Notes under the pieces: model-generated
Database searches by the model: none
Told to the model about the DNA's origin: nothing
The model's input: only the letters and a program-made list of their open reading frames with translations
Shown: one piece after another, positions 19,163 to 30,593 of the stretch
How positions within the stretch are numbered: position 1 is the first letter of the stretch
How the letters are laid out: each line of letters opens with the position of its first letter
Program-made: the position numbers and the translations under genes
Origin: Paenibacillus pasadenensis
GTDB lineage: Bacteria > Bacillota > Bacilli > Paenibacillales > Paenibacillaceae
Assembly: GCF_023715725.1 (NCBI RefSeq)
Contig: NZ_JAMBOT010000003.1
Coordinates: 372,001 to 436,000 of the forward strand
Reading direction: 5' to 3'
DNA length: 64,000 nucleotides

Positions 19163-21277
19163 ATGTCCATTCAATCCATGATTGATGACGCTATTACTTC
19201 GGGACAGCCCGTGCTCGTCATTGACCCCGGTACGTACTATATCAGCGCGACTTTAAATATTATAGGCGCCCACGGCCTAACGATTATTGCCGATGACGTT
19301 ATCTTTATTATGACGGTTGTTACTCGAGTGATGAATGTAGGCAACTGCACCAACTTTACCTTTCAGGGGCTGACGATTAATTATGACCCTTTGCCCTTTA
19401 CGCAGGGAGTCGTCACGCATGTCAACTATGTCACGTTTCCCAACACCATTAGCGTCAAGCTTGATCAAGGATATCCGGTAAAAGCCAACAGCAGGGTTGC
19501 CGTATTCAGCCCCTATACGAGAAAGCCAAAAGAAAATTCGGGAGCAAATAACGGCACATCCGCCGCCTTTGATCCGGCCGATCCCCATACTGTTATCGTT
19601 TCGGGCATAAGTCCGGGCATCGATGTGGGCGACCTTGTGACGTTGGCGGGAGGACAGATCACCCCCCATTCCATCCAGGTATACAGCTCGACCAATACGA
19701 CCTGGCTCAATATTACGCTGCACACCTCCAGCGGCTTTGGATATATCGAGGACGGCCCTTGCGGCAGCCTGCTGGATCATTTCCGTATTGTGCCGGGCTG
19801 GAAGCCGGCTGGCGCAATTCATCCCCCGCTGTTATCCAGCATTTGGGACGCCATGCAATTCAATAACATCGAGCAGGGGCCGACCGTCCGGAATTGTACG
19901 ATTAAAAATGCCGGCGACGATTCCTTCAGCATTCAGACGCCGACCTCTATGACCGTCCTTAATGCCGGAGAAACCTCCGCCTACATTGCCGCTCGCACCT
20001 CTACTCCGCCCCACCTTCCAGCCGGAGATATTCTGTGCGAATTTTTTGACGAGCCGGCCATAATTGTGAGCGTAACGCATGTTGCCTATGGAAGCTTTCC
20101 CATTGATCCCGCTATCCAGTTTCTCATTGATCACGCCGCGCCCGGAACTGCCTTTGATATAAATAAAGATTTAATCTACCTCATTCAGTTCACGGCAGCG
20201 ATTCCGTTTGGCGCGGGCGATCTTGTGTTCAACCCCCGCTATTGCGGGACCGGCTTTGTTTACAGCAACAATACGCTGTACAGCAAAGGAAGGCTGCTGC
20301 TGAAAGGAATCAACGGCCTCATTGAAAACAATCGGATCACAGGCTCTATACGCCCCATTGTTATTACGCCCGAGGGGAACGGCACTTCCCAGGCCGGCTG
20401 CTCGCAAAACCTGCACATCAGCGGAAATTATATTTCCCGTGCCGGTTATTATATCTCGGCTTATACAACGGATCAGGCCGCCGCGCTAACCTTTTCCTCC
20501 TATTCGGTAGTTGAGAAGAAAGCATTCAATCATATGGTTATCGAAAATAATACGTTTGACAGCAATGAAGGGCTGAACGTTCAGATCGTCAACTGCGGAG
20601 ATGTACAGATCAGAAACAACCTGTTTGTGAACTCGCACTGCAACGACAACGGCACCAACGGCGGAATGTATAACATTGACCTATCCACCGACATTTTCCT
20701 CTACAACTCCGACACGATTGAAGTAACAGGAAATGTCACCCAGCATATGGGTTCACACGGCTCCGTCCCCGATGTGCTGTCGACCAGCGCCACCAATGTA
20801 ACCGGTTTGCCTGGCGGAGCTGTGCTTTTAAGCAAAACCAACCCTCCGATTGATCCGGCCAAAACCTACGCCATCGTTAACCGCGGTTCGGGCAAAGCGC
20901 TGCAAACGGTTTTGAACGGAGTTAGCGACAATACGAACATTGAGCAGGAAACATTCAACCCCGCCGTTTTATCTCAACACTGGAAGCTGATTCCGAACGG
21001 GTTTTACTTTAACATTTTGCATGTCGCCAGCGGCAAATATATGGATATAACAGGCTCCTCCCTTGCAGCCGGAGCAGATGCCGTCATTTTCACAGCTAAC
21101 GGAAGCTTAAGCCAGCAATGGGCCGTTTTTTATTCCAGAGTCAGTTTTCTGAAAATCAAAAACGTCAACAGTGATATGAATTTAATGCTGAACGGAAACG
21201 CCAACGGCGTCCTGTGCATCCAGCAGATTGATAATGTCGCTATGACCGAGGAATTTCAGCTGACGGAATTGGTGTGA
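19163..21277 (+). CDS. right-handed beta-helix protein with ricin-type lectin-like C-terminus
   Basis: 704 residues without a signal peptide. Residues about 10-560 look like a pectate-lyase-type parallel beta-helix: a short N-cap ([17 protein letters not shown]), repeated N-x-x-I strands ([59 protein letters not shown]) and a [11 protein letters not shown] turn. Residues about 565-700 look like a ricin-type beta-trefoil ([39 protein letters not shown]; QxW signatures). No catalytic set is obvious, so it may be structural or glycan-binding. GGGGGAGG lies upstream of the ATG. It shares the sigma-K-like promoter class of the collagen genes around it. Confidence 0.8.
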   Translation: MSIQSMIDDAITSGQPVLVIDPGTYYISATLNIIGAHGLTIIADDVIFIMTVVTRVMNVGNCTNFTFQGLTINYDPLPFTQGVVTHVNYVTFPNTISVKLDQGYPVKANSRVAVFSPYTRKPKENSGANNGTSAAFDPADPHTVIVSGISPGIDVGDLVTLAGGQITPHSIQVYSSTNTTWLNITLHTSSGFGYIEDGPCGSLLDHFRIVPGWKPAGAIHPPLLSSIWDAMQFNNIEQGPTVRNCTIKNAGDDSFSIQTPTSMTVLNAGETSAYIAARTSTPPHLPAGDILCEFFDEPAIIVSVTHVAYGSFPIDPAIQFLIDHAAPGTAFDINKDLIYLIQFTAAIPFGAGDLVFNPRYCGTGFVYSNNTLYSKGRLLLKGINGLIENNRITGSIRPIVITPEGNGTSQAGCSQNLHISGNYISRAGYYISAYTTDQAAALTFSSYSVVEKKAFNHMVIENNTFDSNEGLNVQIVNCGDVQIRNNLFVNSHCNDNGTNGGMYNIDLSTDIFLYNSDTIEVTGNVTQHMGSHGSVPDVLSTSATNVTGLPGGAVLLSKTNPPIDPAKTYAIVNRGSGKALQTVLNGVSDNTNIEQETFNPAVLSQHWKLIPNGFYFNILHVASGKYMDITGSSLAAGADAVIFTANGSLSQQWAVFYSRVSFLKIKNVNSDMNLMLNGNANGVLCIQQIDNVAMTEEFQLTELV

Positions 21278-21314
21278 CAGGGCCTAATTATGTCCTGGCA
21301 TGGCAAAAGCCCGT

Positions 21315-21342
21315 ACCCGCGTTTACCGGGATCGATACAATA
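21315..21342 (+). promoter_or_regulatory. sigma-K-like promoter of propeller-collagen genes C and D
   Basis: AC at 21315-21316 (context GCCCGTACC), 17 bases, then GATACAATA at 21334-21342. It sits in the 98-base gap after the beta-helix gene and before AGGAGG and the ATG at 21376. Gene D follows C after 57 bases with no promoter of its own. Confidence 0.62.
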
Positions 21343-21375
21343 TCAAACCTACCCTTTGTGTCAGGAGGCGTAATC

Positions 21376-24231
21376 ATGAGCAAATCGTCCATGCAAGAGC
21401 CTGCGCGGATTAAGCCACTCGGCGCCAACCCTCCTGCATTTGAGATTAATGAGGGGCAATCGCATTCTCAAGTTGCCTATCTGCTGAGAGGCCAGGATTC
21501 AACCTTTTACTTTACCCCCTCGCACGCCGATTTGATATTCGGCAAACCTTTGCAGGCCAGCGAGCTGGCATACGATGCGGCCGCTTTAGCGCGGACGCAA
21601 TGGGAAGCATGGGGCTTGCGCTTGAACTTTATCCATGCTTGTCCGGAAACATTCATTGAAGGCTGCAGCCTTTTGGATGGAGTCAAAAACTATTTTCTCG
21701 GGCGGGACGCAACTGAATGGCATACCGGCATAAGGACGTTTGAGAAAATAAAGTATACCGGCCTTTATCCCGGCATTGACATGCTGTTTTACATGCACGA
21801 AGGTCAGCTGGAATTCGACTTCATTGTTGCTCCCGGGGCGGATTGGCGGCAAATTGCCTTGGAGCTCGAAGGAACGGATTTTATCCGAATTGATGAGGAA
21901 GGCAACTTTCATGCCGGAGTAAACGAGCACTCCATCTGCCTGCGGAAACCGTTTATTTACCAGTTAAATGAGCAGGGAGAGCAGGTTCAGATTGAGGGCG
22001 GATATGTTCTTCAGGATTCATGCCGGATTGGATTCGAGCCCGTCTCAACCTATGACGGCTCCCTTCCGCTTATTATTGATCCGGTGCTGACCTATTCGAC
22101 CTATCTCGGAGGCAGCGACGTAACGACCGGACTTGGCATTGCGGTAGACGCCGCCGGAAGCTCTTATGTAACAGGACTCACCTTCTCAACGAACTACCCC
22201 GTTCTGGGTCCGATTCAGGGGACTCTGGCAGGCGGCTCCGACGTTATTGTGACCAAGTTCTCTCCGGATGGAAGCGCGCTTCTATATTCCACCTATCTTG
22301 GAGGCAGCGACCTTGATTCCGGCAACGCAATCGCGGTTGATGCGTTCAACAACGCTTATGTAACCGGATATACGGATTCCATAGACTTTCCTACAACTCC
22401 CGGCGCTTTTCAAACGACGCCATCCCCATCCACGAACGCCTTTGTGAGCAAGCTTGATCCTAGCGGCGGCAGCCTATTATTTTCAACCTATCTAGGCGGA
22501 AACGATGTTGATATCGGAAATGGCATCGCGGTCGACATAACAGGCGTTACTTATATTACGGGAACAACGCTTTCCAGCGATTATCCGCTGGTAGACCCGT
22601 TTCAAAGCTCTTTTTTTGGAATTAATACAGCCTTTGTAACAAAGCTTAACGCAGCGGGGAACGCCCTGCTTTACTCTACCTATCTAAGCGGGACCGTGTT
22701 CACCAACGGAGCCGCAATCGCAGTCGACCGTTACGGGCAATTTTATGCGGCAGGCTCAACGAATACCAATTTCCCCACCGTAAATCCTCATCAGCCGGCC
22801 TTCGGCGGCGGTACAAGCGACGCCTATATCGTCAAGTTTGCTACGGTCGGCTCCGTGACCAGCGTGATCTATTCGACTTATATCGGGGGCACTCAGGCCG
22901 ATTACGGAACTGGCGTGGCGACGGATATGAGCGGAAACGCCTATGTGACCGGTTATACAAATTCCCTTAATTTTCCTGTTCTCCATCCGATTCAGGCCGC
23001 TAACGGCGGTCTTAACGACGCTTTTGTAAGCAAGCTGGGGCCAACCGGAGCACTGATCTATTCCACTTACTTAGGCGGTAGCGGCAATGATCAGGGGAAC
23101 GGAATCTCAGCTGACAGCTTGGGCAACGTCTATGTGGCGGGCTGGTCGGCCTCAACCGACTTTCCGCTGGCAAATCCGTTTCAAGACACTCTGCTTGGGA
23201 GCGCAGCCGCCTTTGTTGCTAAGCTTAATGCAAACCCGGCTTTTATTTATTCCACCTATTTAGGAGGAAACAACAACAATCAAGGAACGGCGATTACGCT
23301 AGATGCCTTCGGGAGCGCGTATGTAACAGGACTGACCTCCTCAACCAGCTTCCCGTTGGTCAATCCGTTTCAAATTACGCAGCCCGCTCCGGGCTTACAA
23401 AGCGCATTTGTGTCCAAATTCGAAGATGTCGTCCAGGTCGGACCGACCGGACCGTCGGGACCTCCAGGTCCGACGGGACCAACGGGGGTGACGGGTCCGC
23501 CAGGAACATCCGGCTCCGGCGTTTTGGGGCCGGAAGGGCCCGCCGGAGCAACAGGGCCAACGGGGCCGACCGGCGTAACAGGAGCGACCGGCATCGGCAT
23601 AACCGGGCCTCAAGGGGCGGCTGGTATTACGGCGGGCCCTACAGGAGCGACGGGTAATACTGGACCGCCCGGGCCTGCCGGCCCTATAGGCGCAGCTGGA
23701 GCGGCCGGGCTAACAGGACCCGACGGAATGATGGGCGCAGTTGGTCCAGCTGGAGCGCCCGGACCAGATGGAGCAGCCGGACCGCCAGGCGTGGCGGGGT
23801 CTCGCGGACCCATTGGACCGGTTGGACCGGCCGGTCGGAGAGGACCCGCCGGTTCCCGCGGCCCTCAAGGGCCCGACGGACCTCCCGGACATGACGGCAA
23901 AATCATTGAGGTCGTGGAGACGATCACAATTATCCGCCCTTGCCGCAAGCACGGCTGCGGAACGCAGCTTGAAGCGCTGAAGCTGGCCCGCAAGCTGGAA
24001 TCCGCTCTGGCGGACGATTCGCACTTGTGCTTCCTTGTCCCCTCCGCCCGCAAGCTCGTTCGGCTTGTCAGACAACGGGACTATAAATCCGCAATTATGG
24101 ACCTCTGCAGGCTGATCGACTATTTGAAACAACTTGTGAAGGACGGCGAAATTTCCGCCCGTAAAGCCAAACGGACTTTAAACCCGGCAATCGGACTGCT
24201 CAATGAACTGATGAGGCAGCAGAGCAAATAA
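21376..24231 (+). CDS. propeller-collagen protein C
   Basis: A 951-residue paralogue. The N-terminal domain has [20 protein letters not shown] and [14 protein letters not shown]. Seven SBBP blades occupy about 235-685; blade 4 carries [10 protein letters not shown] and a shortened loop. The collagen-like part (about 688-841) has at least two register breaks (near GTSGSGVLG and GIGITGPQ...GITAGPT) not seen in the other copies. The end is a [12 protein letters not shown] strand and the helical C-terminal domain ([45 protein letters not shown]). The ATG at 21376 with AGGAGG is chosen over an open frame reaching 21274 that would overlap the beta-helix gene. Likely cotranscribed with gene D. Confidence 0.86.
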   Translation: MSKSSMQEPARIKPLGANPPAFEINEGQSHSQVAYLLRGQDSTFYFTPSHADLIFGKPLQASELAYDAAALARTQWEAWGLRLNFIHACPETFIEGCSLLDGVKNYFLGRDATEWHTGIRTFEKIKYTGLYPGIDMLFYMHEGQLEFDFIVAPGADWRQIALELEGTDFIRIDEEGNFHAGVNEHSICLRKPFIYQLNEQGEQVQIEGGYVLQDSCRIGFEPVSTYDGSLPLIIDPVLTYSTYLGGSDVTTGLGIAVDAAGSSYVTGLTFSTNYPVLGPIQGTLAGGSDVIVTKFSPDGSALLYSTYLGGSDLDSGNAIAVDAFNNAYVTGYTDSIDFPTTPGAFQTTPSPSTNAFVSKLDPSGGSLLFSTYLGGNDVDIGNGIAVDITGVTYITGTTLSSDYPLVDPFQSSFFGINTAFVTKLNAAGNALLYSTYLSGTVFTNGAAIAVDRYGQFYAAGSTNTNFPTVNPHQPAFGGGTSDAYIVKFATVGSVTSVIYSTYIGGTQADYGTGVATDMSGNAYVTGYTNSLNFPVLHPIQAANGGLNDAFVSKLGPTGALIYSTYLGGSGNDQGNGISADSLGNVYVAGWSASTDFPLANPFQDTLLGSAAAFVAKLNANPAFIYSTYLGGNNNNQGTAITLDAFGSAYVTGLTSSTSFPLVNPFQITQPAPGLQSAFVSKFEDVVQVGPTGPSGPPGPTGPTGVTGPPGTSGSGVLGPEGPAGATGPTGPTGVTGATGIGITGPQGAAGITAGPTGATGNTGPPGPAGPIGAAGAAGLTGPDGMMGAVGPAGAPGPDGAAGPPGVAGSRGPIGPVGPAGRRGPAGSRGPQGPDGPPGHDGKIIEVVETITIIRPCRKHGCGTQLEALKLARKLESALADDSHLCFLVPSARKLVRLVRQRDYKSAIMDLCRLIDYLKQLVKDGEISARKAKRTLNPAIGLLNELMRQQSK

Positions 24232-24288
24232 AGCGCGCGGGAACGCAGCATCCCAGGGACTAAATTTTGATGAACAGGAGTGAATATC

Positions 24289-27150
24289 ATGACCGGTTCG
24301 AGTTCGGAATCCTCCGCTTCACTACAGCTGATCCGCACGACAAGGCCAGTGTTCGAGCGGAATATCGGGCAGACAAATCCCCAAGTTGCTTATTTGCTCA
24401 AAACCTCTGACTCCGCCTTTTATTTTACCCCCTCCTACGTGGCAATGACGTTCAGCAGACGTATCGCCGGGCAAAATCGGGATAACAGTCTGTTTACACA
24501 TTCGACGCCGGACAAACGGGAGGCATGGGGTTTACGCATGCATGTTGCCGGAGCCCGCAATGACGCCGTCCTGGAGGGCGCTGACCCGCAGCAAGGAGTA
24601 ATTCATTATCATCGCGGAAATGATTCTTCCAAATGGCTCACCAACATACCAACCTTCGGCAAAGTGAGCTATTCCGGCATTTATCGCGGCATCGACCTGG
24701 TGTTCTATCAAAACGGGGAGCATCTGGAATTTGATTTTATCGTTGGCGAGAATGCGGATTACCGGGAAATTGCGCTGGAGTTCGAAGGAGCCGACTCCAT
24801 TAATGTCGAAGAGGATGGCGGGCTTGTTGTCCTGACGAACGAATCGCCTTTGCGTCTAGAACCGCCTTTTATTTATCAGAATCACGAGCAAGGGCGAAAA
24901 AAGATCAGCGGCGGTTATGTTCAGCGCAGCGGGACACGAATTGAAATCGATGTTACCGAGGAATATGACCGTTCGATCCCGCTTATTATCGATCCCGTCC
25001 TCGTCTATTCCACCTATCTGGGCGGCAGCATAACGGCAGACGCCAACGCAACGAGTGATGTATTAGGAATTAGCCTTGACGCAAGCGGTAATGCCTACGT
25101 TGCAGGATATACAAATACCACGGATTTTCCGACCCAGCTTCCCTTTCAGGCTGTATTCGCCGGAGTCAACGACGCCTTTGTCACCAAATTCGATCCGTCA
25201 GGCAGCTCGCTCGTCTATTCCACGTATTTGGGCGGCAGCGCTGACGACAAAGCCACCGCCATTGCCGTGGATTTATCAGGCAGCGCTTATGTCACAGGAA
25301 TTACTCAATCCACCGATTTTCCAACGCTTAATGCCTTTCAGGGAACAGCTCCCGGCAACGCCAATGCGTTTGCAGCCAAGTTTGACACCAATGGAGTTCT
25401 AATTTATTCCACTTATTTGGGCGGGGCCAATCAGGATCAAGGATCTGGCATTGCAGTTGACACGGCCGGCAGCGCTTATGTAACGGGACTGACCACCTCG
25501 CCCGATTTCCCTACCACGACAGGCGCCTTTCAGGAGACGGCAATCGCCATTGCTAATGCATTTTTGACCAAATTCAGTCCTGATGGAATGACACTCGTTT
25601 ACTCCACCTACTTTGGCGGAAGTACTCTAATCGCCGCGACCTCAGGCAGCGGCGTAGCGGTGAATTCCTCAGGCCAGGCGCATCTTACCGGCTTTACGAC
25701 CGGCAGTCTGCCGCTGCTAAATCCTTTACAGCCCGTCTATGGCGGCGGTAACGATGACGCCTTTATTGCTAAGTTCGATACGGCAGGAGCAAATTTAATT
25801 TTCTCCACCTATCTCGGCGGCAGCGATGACGACCTGGGCTTTGGCATAACGGTTGATCTCGCCGGCAACGTATCGGTTATCGGACAGACATCGTCCCCCA
25901 ATTTCCCTACGTTTAATGCGGTTCAGGCGGCGCTTGGCGGAGACTCCGATCTATTTGTCACCAAAATTAATGCAGCTGGCACCAGCTACGTTTTCTCTAC
26001 CTATCTTGGCGGGACACTGGCAGATACCGGCTTTGGCATCGCTTCGGATAATTTCGGAAACGTCTACGCCGCAGGCGGAAGCTCTTCGCCCGATTTCCCG
26101 CTCGCTAATCCGCTGCAGACAACTCTGTCAGGGCAGTCGGACGCCGTTATCATCAAATTTAATCCAGCAGGCGGTCTGATCTATTCCACTTTCCTTGGCG
26201 GCAGCGGGGGAGATGCAGCGCAAGCGATAGCAGCCTCCCCTTCGGGAAGCGCTTATGCGGCAGGAGCAACAACGTCTGCCGACTTCCCTGTTGTGAATCC
26301 TTTTCAAGCAGATCTGCAGGGCTCTGCGAGCGGATTTGTCTCACAGCTGGCGGACACAACTCTAGCTGGGCCGACCGGGCCGACAGGCCCGACGGGGCCA
26401 ACCGGCGCCACAGGAGACACCGGACCGCCGGGAACTCCCGGCGAACCCGGACCGGACGGGGTCCAGGGACCGACGGGCGACACCGGGCCGACCGGGGCGA
26501 CGGGGGCGACAGGTGCGGCCGGTATTACCGGCGAGACAGGATCGCAAGGGAACCCCGGTGCAACGGGGGCGACGGGTCTGGCAGGAGCAATCGGATTGCC
26601 CGGACCGGCTGGCGCTGTCGGCGCTGCCGGCGTTGCAGGCTTAACCGGGCCCGCTGGCGCCATCGGGGCTGCCGGTGCGGCTGGGGCCCAAGGCGCGACG
26701 GGAGCCGCCGGTACCCGGGGACGACCGGGACCCCGAGGTCCGGCCGGATCTGCGGGACGGCCCGGAGCCCCTGGACCAAGAGGGCCGCAAGGGCCTCAGG
26801 GACCGGATGGGCCACCTGGACGCGACGGCAAAATCATTGAAATCGTGGAAACGATCAAAATTTTTAAGCCGTGCCGTAAACGCCCTAAGCTTGATGCGCT
26901 TCAACTGGCGCGCAGGCTTGAATGCGCTCTGGCGGACGATCCGTATCTGTGCTTCCTGGCTCCATCCGTCCGCAAGCTGGCTCGGCTGATTAAGCATCGA
27001 GAATATAAAGATGCCATTATAAGTCTTTGCAAGCTGATTGATTACTTCAAAAAGCTCGCGCAGGACGGCGAAGTGTCCGCCCAAAAAGCCAAACGCTTCC
27101 TGAATCAGATGAATCGGCTGCTGAATGAGCTGATGCGGCTGCAGGCCTGA
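24289..27150 (+). CDS. propeller-collagen protein D
   Basis: A 953-residue paralogue, closest to C in its C-terminal domain ([41 protein letters not shown]). The N-terminal domain starts [18 protein letters not shown], with [14 protein letters not shown]. Seven SBBP blades span about 237-690 and some 51 Gly-X-Y triplets about 693-847, with a long Gly-Ala-Ala-rich centre and an Arg-rich end ([13 protein letters not shown]). The ATG at 24289 has AGGAG eight bases upstream; a GTG three codons earlier overlaps that site. No promoter-like element lies in the 57-base gap, so it is read from the promoter of gene C. Confidence 0.86.
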   Translation: MTGSSSESSASLQLIRTTRPVFERNIGQTNPQVAYLLKTSDSAFYFTPSYVAMTFSRRIAGQNRDNSLFTHSTPDKREAWGLRMHVAGARNDAVLEGADPQQGVIHYHRGNDSSKWLTNIPTFGKVSYSGIYRGIDLVFYQNGEHLEFDFIVGENADYREIALEFEGADSINVEEDGGLVVLTNESPLRLEPPFIYQNHEQGRKKISGGYVQRSGTRIEIDVTEEYDRSIPLIIDPVLVYSTYLGGSITADANATSDVLGISLDASGNAYVAGYTNTTDFPTQLPFQAVFAGVNDAFVTKFDPSGSSLVYSTYLGGSADDKATAIAVDLSGSAYVTGITQSTDFPTLNAFQGTAPGNANAFAAKFDTNGVLIYSTYLGGANQDQGSGIAVDTAGSAYVTGLTTSPDFPTTTGAFQETAIAIANAFLTKFSPDGMTLVYSTYFGGSTLIAATSGSGVAVNSSGQAHLTGFTTGSLPLLNPLQPVYGGGNDDAFIAKFDTAGANLIFSTYLGGSDDDLGFGITVDLAGNVSVIGQTSSPNFPTFNAVQAALGGDSDLFVTKINAAGTSYVFSTYLGGTLADTGFGIASDNFGNVYAAGGSSSPDFPLANPLQTTLSGQSDAVIIKFNPAGGLIYSTFLGGSGGDAAQAIAASPSGSAYAAGATTSADFPVVNPFQADLQGSASGFVSQLADTTLAGPTGPTGPTGPTGATGDTGPPGTPGEPGPDGVQGPTGDTGPTGATGATGAAGITGETGSQGNPGATGATGLAGAIGLPGPAGAVGAAGVAGLTGPAGAIGAAGAAGAQGATGAAGTRGRPGPRGPAGSAGRPGAPGPRGPQGPQGPDGPPGRDGKIIEIVETIKIFKPCRKRPKLDALQLARRLECALADDPYLCFLAPSVRKLARLIKHREYKDAIISLCKLIDYFKKLAQDGEVSAQKAKRFLNQMNRLLNELMRLQA

Positions 27151-27226
27151 CCGCTCGTTTCATCCGGCCGTCTCAAGCTGTTTGCGATGGCCAGCCTAAT
27201 TTATTCCCTCCTTGACAGATGCCCTT

Positions 27227-27255
27227 ACCAGCCTTGGCCCGGAGAATATATAGTA
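27227..27255 (+). promoter_or_regulatory. sigma-K-like promoter of propeller-collagen gene E
   Basis: AC at 27227-27228 (context GCCCTTACC), 18 bases, then TATATAGTA at 27247-27255, 29 bases before the ATG. The surrounding bases (GATGCCCTTACCAGC) closely resemble those before gene B (TTTGCCCTGACCAGC). Confidence 0.62.
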
Positions 27256-27284
27256 AGAAGTCTATATTTTTAGGAGGCACAGCA

Positions 27285-30185
27285 ATGACCAAGCCATTCA
27301 TGCAGCCCTCCGCCCGAATACGGCAGTTGAGCGGCACTCATCCTGTATTCGAGCAAAATGCAGGACAGTTGGATTCGCAAGTCTCTTTCCTTCTTAGGGG
27401 CTCCAATTCCGCCTTCTACTTCACCCCTGCGCATGTAGCCATGCTATTTGCCAATCTGACGGAAAGCGGCGCGGATAACCTTTCTCCTTCAACAAAGACA
27501 ATCGGCAGGCAACTCGATGTCTGGAGTCTTCGCATGAGTTTTGTAGGCGCTCAGCCGAACCCGGCTATTGAAGGTTTAGCCCCCCTAACCGGGAAAACGA
27601 ACTATTTTAAAGGCGCCGATCCTTCCGCATGGCATACCAACGTTTCAACTTTCGGCCAAGTAAAATATACCGGCTTATATCCCGGAATTGATATGCTCTT
27701 TTATGAACATGAGCAGCAGCTGGAGTTCGATTTCATCGTAGCTCCAGAGGCTGATCCGCAGCTGATTCAGCTGCAATTTGAAGGCTCTGACGAGGTGCGG
27801 GTCGATGCAGCGGGCCATCTTCTTGTTACAGCCGGCAAACACTCCATGACGCTCAAGCTGCCCTTTATTTATCAGGAGCTTCATGGGGAGAAAAAGAAAA
27901 TAGAGGGCGGATATACCGTCCTGCCCGGCAACCATGTCGTGTTTGAGCTGAAGGAAGCCTATGATTCTTCCGCCGTTCTCGTCATTGATCCGACGCTGAC
28001 CTATTCCACTTATCTGGGCGGCACAGCGAGCACTATTGCCTATGGCATAACCGTGGATTCAAGCGGAAGCGCCTATGTGGTCGGAACTACGCTGGCAACG
28101 GATTTCCCTACCACGCCGGGGGCCTTTCAAACCAGCAAAGTCGGAGGCTCCGACATTTTTGTCACCAAATTCAGCCCCGCCGGAAACACGCTTGTTTACT
28201 CCACCTATTTGGGTGGAACAAGCAGCAACGAGGGCCGTTCCATTGCCGTGGACCTCTCAGGCAACGCCTATGTAACCGGCTTTACTAGTTCGACGGATTT
28301 CCCTACGGTTAATGCGTTTATTGGCACAGCCCCGGCTAATCAGAATGCCTTTGTAACCAAATTTAATTCAACCGGCAGCGCGCTTTTGTATTCCACTTAT
28401 CTCGGCGGAAGCAATCTGGACTCAGGCTTGGGCATCGATGTTAACTCGGCAGGCAACGCCTTTATTACGGGACTTACGCTATCTGCGGATTTCCCAACTA
28501 CCACCGGGGCTTTTCAGGAAACCATTCCTGCCGGAACTTCCTCCTATTTGACTCAGCTAAGCGCAGCCGGAAACTCTGCTGTTTATTCCACCTTTTTCGG
28601 CGGGCCAACCGGCTGTACGGCGCACGGAGTCGCTGTAGATAACGTAGGGCAGGCATACTTGACCGGATCGGCCCCGGCGGGGATTCCGATTGTGAACGCC
28701 CTTTTCCCTGTATTCGGGGGCATTTTTGATGCCTTTGTCACCAAGTTTAATGCTGCCGGCAGCGCGCTTATTTACAGCACTTACTTGGGGGGCAGCAACA
28801 TCGATAGCGGCAACGGCATAGCCGTTGATTTGGCCCAGAACGCTTATATAACCGGTACGACCAGTTCGATCAATTTTCCTGTATTTAATGCCGTTCAGCC
28901 GACACTTGGCGGCGGCGAGGACGTTTTTGTCGCCAAAATTAACGGCAACGGCAGCAGCCTTATTTACTCCACCTATCTCGGCGGAAGCTCTAACGATTTA
29001 GGAAACAGTATTTCGACCGATCCTTTCGGAAACGCGTATGTTACCGGAACAACAGGGTCAACCAACTTTCCGTTGTTTAATCCGATTCAATCCACAATTG
29101 TGCCTCCGGAATTTCTTGTATTCATTACTAAATTTAATCCGACCGGATCGTTTATTTACTCCACTTACCTGGGGGGAACTACTGGAAGTGATATAGGCCA
29201 GTCAATCGCTGCCGATCCTTTTGGAAGCGCCTATATTGCAGGCCAAACCTTCTCTGCGGACTTTCCTACCGTTAATCCGTATCAGGCGAATTCCAACGGA
29301 TTACCCAATGCGTTTGTCGCTAAAATTCTGGACGATATTCAGCTTGGACCAACAGGACCAACGGGGCCGACCGGACCTTCAGGACCGACCGGGCCGGATG
29401 GGCCGACCGGGACAACGGGAGACACCGGCGACACCGGTCCGACCGGACCTTCGGGACCAACGGGGCCAACGGGCGCCACGGGGCCAACCGGACCCGACGG
29501 CACAACCGGCGCAGCCGGACCTCCGGGAATTCCCGGCGCTATCGGGCCGGTTGGACCGACGGGCGCTACCGGTCCTTCAGGACCGGCTGGAGCAGCGGGA
29601 CCGGCTGGCGCTGCTGGCGCAACGGGCGTAACTGGAACAACAGGCATATCAGGACCCTCTGGCGTGAACGGAGCCACAGGCGCCGCTGGTGCCAGCGGTG
29701 CGGCAGGACCGCGCGGACCGCGCGGCGCGAACGGGCCTGACGGACCAAATGGCCCGCGCGGGCCGCGCGGGCAGGAAGGCGAGGAAGGCCCTCAGGGCCG
29801 AGATGGAAAAATTATAAAAATTATAAAAATCATCGAGATCATAAAGCCGTGCAACTGCTGTGTCCCTTGCCCTGAAGCGCTGAAGCTCGCTGCCGAGCTC
29901 AAAAAGCTGCTGGCATGCGATCCATGCCTCGAACCGCTGTTGAGCACAGCGAACAAGCTCATTCGCCAAATTAAGCGCTGCCGCTACAAAAGCGCCGAGC
30001 TCGCGCTCTGCAAGCTGGACCGGCAAATTGCCCATCTGCTTCGGGAAGGTCTCTTATCTCCCCGCAAGGCGAGAGCGCTCCTGAAGGTATCAGCTCATCT
30101 GAAAAGAGTGCTCCTTAAGCTGCAAAGAAAATCCTCCAAGCCATGCCGCCATTGCAGCTCCTCCAGGCTTCATAGAGAGCATTAG
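27285..30185 (+). CDS. propeller-collagen protein E
   Basis: A 966-residue paralogue. The N-terminal domain has [20 protein letters not shown] and [14 protein letters not shown]. Seven SBBP blades span about 237-685 (blade 4 is [10 protein letters not shown] with a short loop). Collagen-like triplets at about 687-841 open with a run of Gly-Pro-Thr. A striking [13 protein letters not shown] strand and a Cys-rich hinge ([11 protein letters not shown]) precede the helical domain ([30 protein letters not shown]). The ATG at 27285 follows AGGAGG by eight bases. It ends 21 bases before a strong terminator facing the small-protein operon. Confidence 0.86.
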   Translation: MTKPFMQPSARIRQLSGTHPVFEQNAGQLDSQVSFLLRGSNSAFYFTPAHVAMLFANLTESGADNLSPSTKTIGRQLDVWSLRMSFVGAQPNPAIEGLAPLTGKTNYFKGADPSAWHTNVSTFGQVKYTGLYPGIDMLFYEHEQQLEFDFIVAPEADPQLIQLQFEGSDEVRVDAAGHLLVTAGKHSMTLKLPFIYQELHGEKKKIEGGYTVLPGNHVVFELKEAYDSSAVLVIDPTLTYSTYLGGTASTIAYGITVDSSGSAYVVGTTLATDFPTTPGAFQTSKVGGSDIFVTKFSPAGNTLVYSTYLGGTSSNEGRSIAVDLSGNAYVTGFTSSTDFPTVNAFIGTAPANQNAFVTKFNSTGSALLYSTYLGGSNLDSGLGIDVNSAGNAFITGLTLSADFPTTTGAFQETIPAGTSSYLTQLSAAGNSAVYSTFFGGPTGCTAHGVAVDNVGQAYLTGSAPAGIPIVNALFPVFGGIFDAFVTKFNAAGSALIYSTYLGGSNIDSGNGIAVDLAQNAYITGTTSSINFPVFNAVQPTLGGGEDVFVAKINGNGSSLIYSTYLGGSSNDLGNSISTDPFGNAYVTGTTGSTNFPLFNPIQSTIVPPEFLVFITKFNPTGSFIYSTYLGGTTGSDIGQSIAADPFGSAYIAGQTFSADFPTVNPYQANSNGLPNAFVAKILDDIQLGPTGPTGPTGPSGPTGPDGPTGTTGDTGDTGPTGPSGPTGPTGATGPTGPDGTTGAAGPPGIPGAIGPVGPTGATGPSGPAGAAGPAGAAGATGVTGTTGISGPSGVNGATGAAGASGAAGPRGPRGANGPDGPNGPRGPRGQEGEEGPQGRDGKIIKIIKIIEIIKPCNCCVPCPEALKLAAELKKLLACDPCLEPLLSTANKLIRQIKRCRYKSAELALCKLDRQIAHLLREGLLSPRKARALLKVSAHLKRVLLKLQRKSSKPCRHCSSSRLHREH

Positions 30186-30205
30186 CAGGCTCTTTTAAAA
30201 GCTCA

Positions 30206-30235
30206 AACCGGTCCTTGTCGGACCGGTTCTTTTTG
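30206..30235 (+). terminator. terminator after the propeller-collagen genes
   Basis: Perfect 9-bp arms AACCGGTCC (30206-30214) and GGACCGGTT (30220-30228) followed by CTTTTTG. It separates gene E from the convergent small-protein operon. Confidence 0.92.
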
Positions 30236-30242
30236 TTTTGAT

Positions 30243-30551
30243 TTAAAGGTTCGGAACGTTGCCCTGGCCAAGAGTTTTTGTAATATGCGGCTTGCTGTAC
30301 AGACTGACTCCGCCCGTTCCTACCGTAACGACTCCGCCTTTTTTAAAGAAAATTCTTTTCTCTGTCCCATTGCCCAGTTCCACATGAACCGAAGCTCCGG
30401 TGAGCTTAGCTACATAGCTTACAAAACCAGCCGGGCCAGCTACCGTTTTCCAATTATTGTCGAATTCCCCGCGCACCACCCGGTTGGACCAAGTTTGAGC
30501 CAAAGTCGGATAAGGGGATGTTTGACGGACAGACGCTGTTTTTTTAGCCAT
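30243..30551 (-). CDS. small protein of unknown family, copy 1
   Basis: 102 residues, last of four paralogues in one operon. I do not recognise the family. All four share a W(S/T) start motif (copy 1: TWSNRVVRGEFDNNW), G-[DEN]-FD-x2-W, a glycine-rich turn (GPAGF), then F-[KN]-KG (FFKKGG) and GTGGVSLYSKPH. The pattern of short beta-strands suggests a compact all-beta fold of about 75 residues. There is no signal peptide, membrane segment or catalytic motif. ATG 30551 follows GGTGG by five bases. It is convergent with the collagen genes across one terminator, so a spore-surface role is guessed from position only. Confidence 0.8.
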   Translation of the reverse strand: MAKKTASVRQTSPYPTLAQTWSNRVVRGEFDNNWKTVAGPAGFVSYVAKLTGASVHVELGNGTEKRIFFKKGGVVTVGTGGVSLYSKPHITKTLGQGNVPNL

Positions 30552-30593
30552 TTGTTCCACCTTTTCTCAGTATTTAGTTATAGTCTTTCCATA

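Noticed and set aside
21274..21375. Upstream extension of propeller-collagen gene C overlapping the beta-helix gene stop
   Set aside because: It would run through the sigma-K-like promoter; the ATG at 21376 has AGGAGG and aligns with the paralogues' starts.
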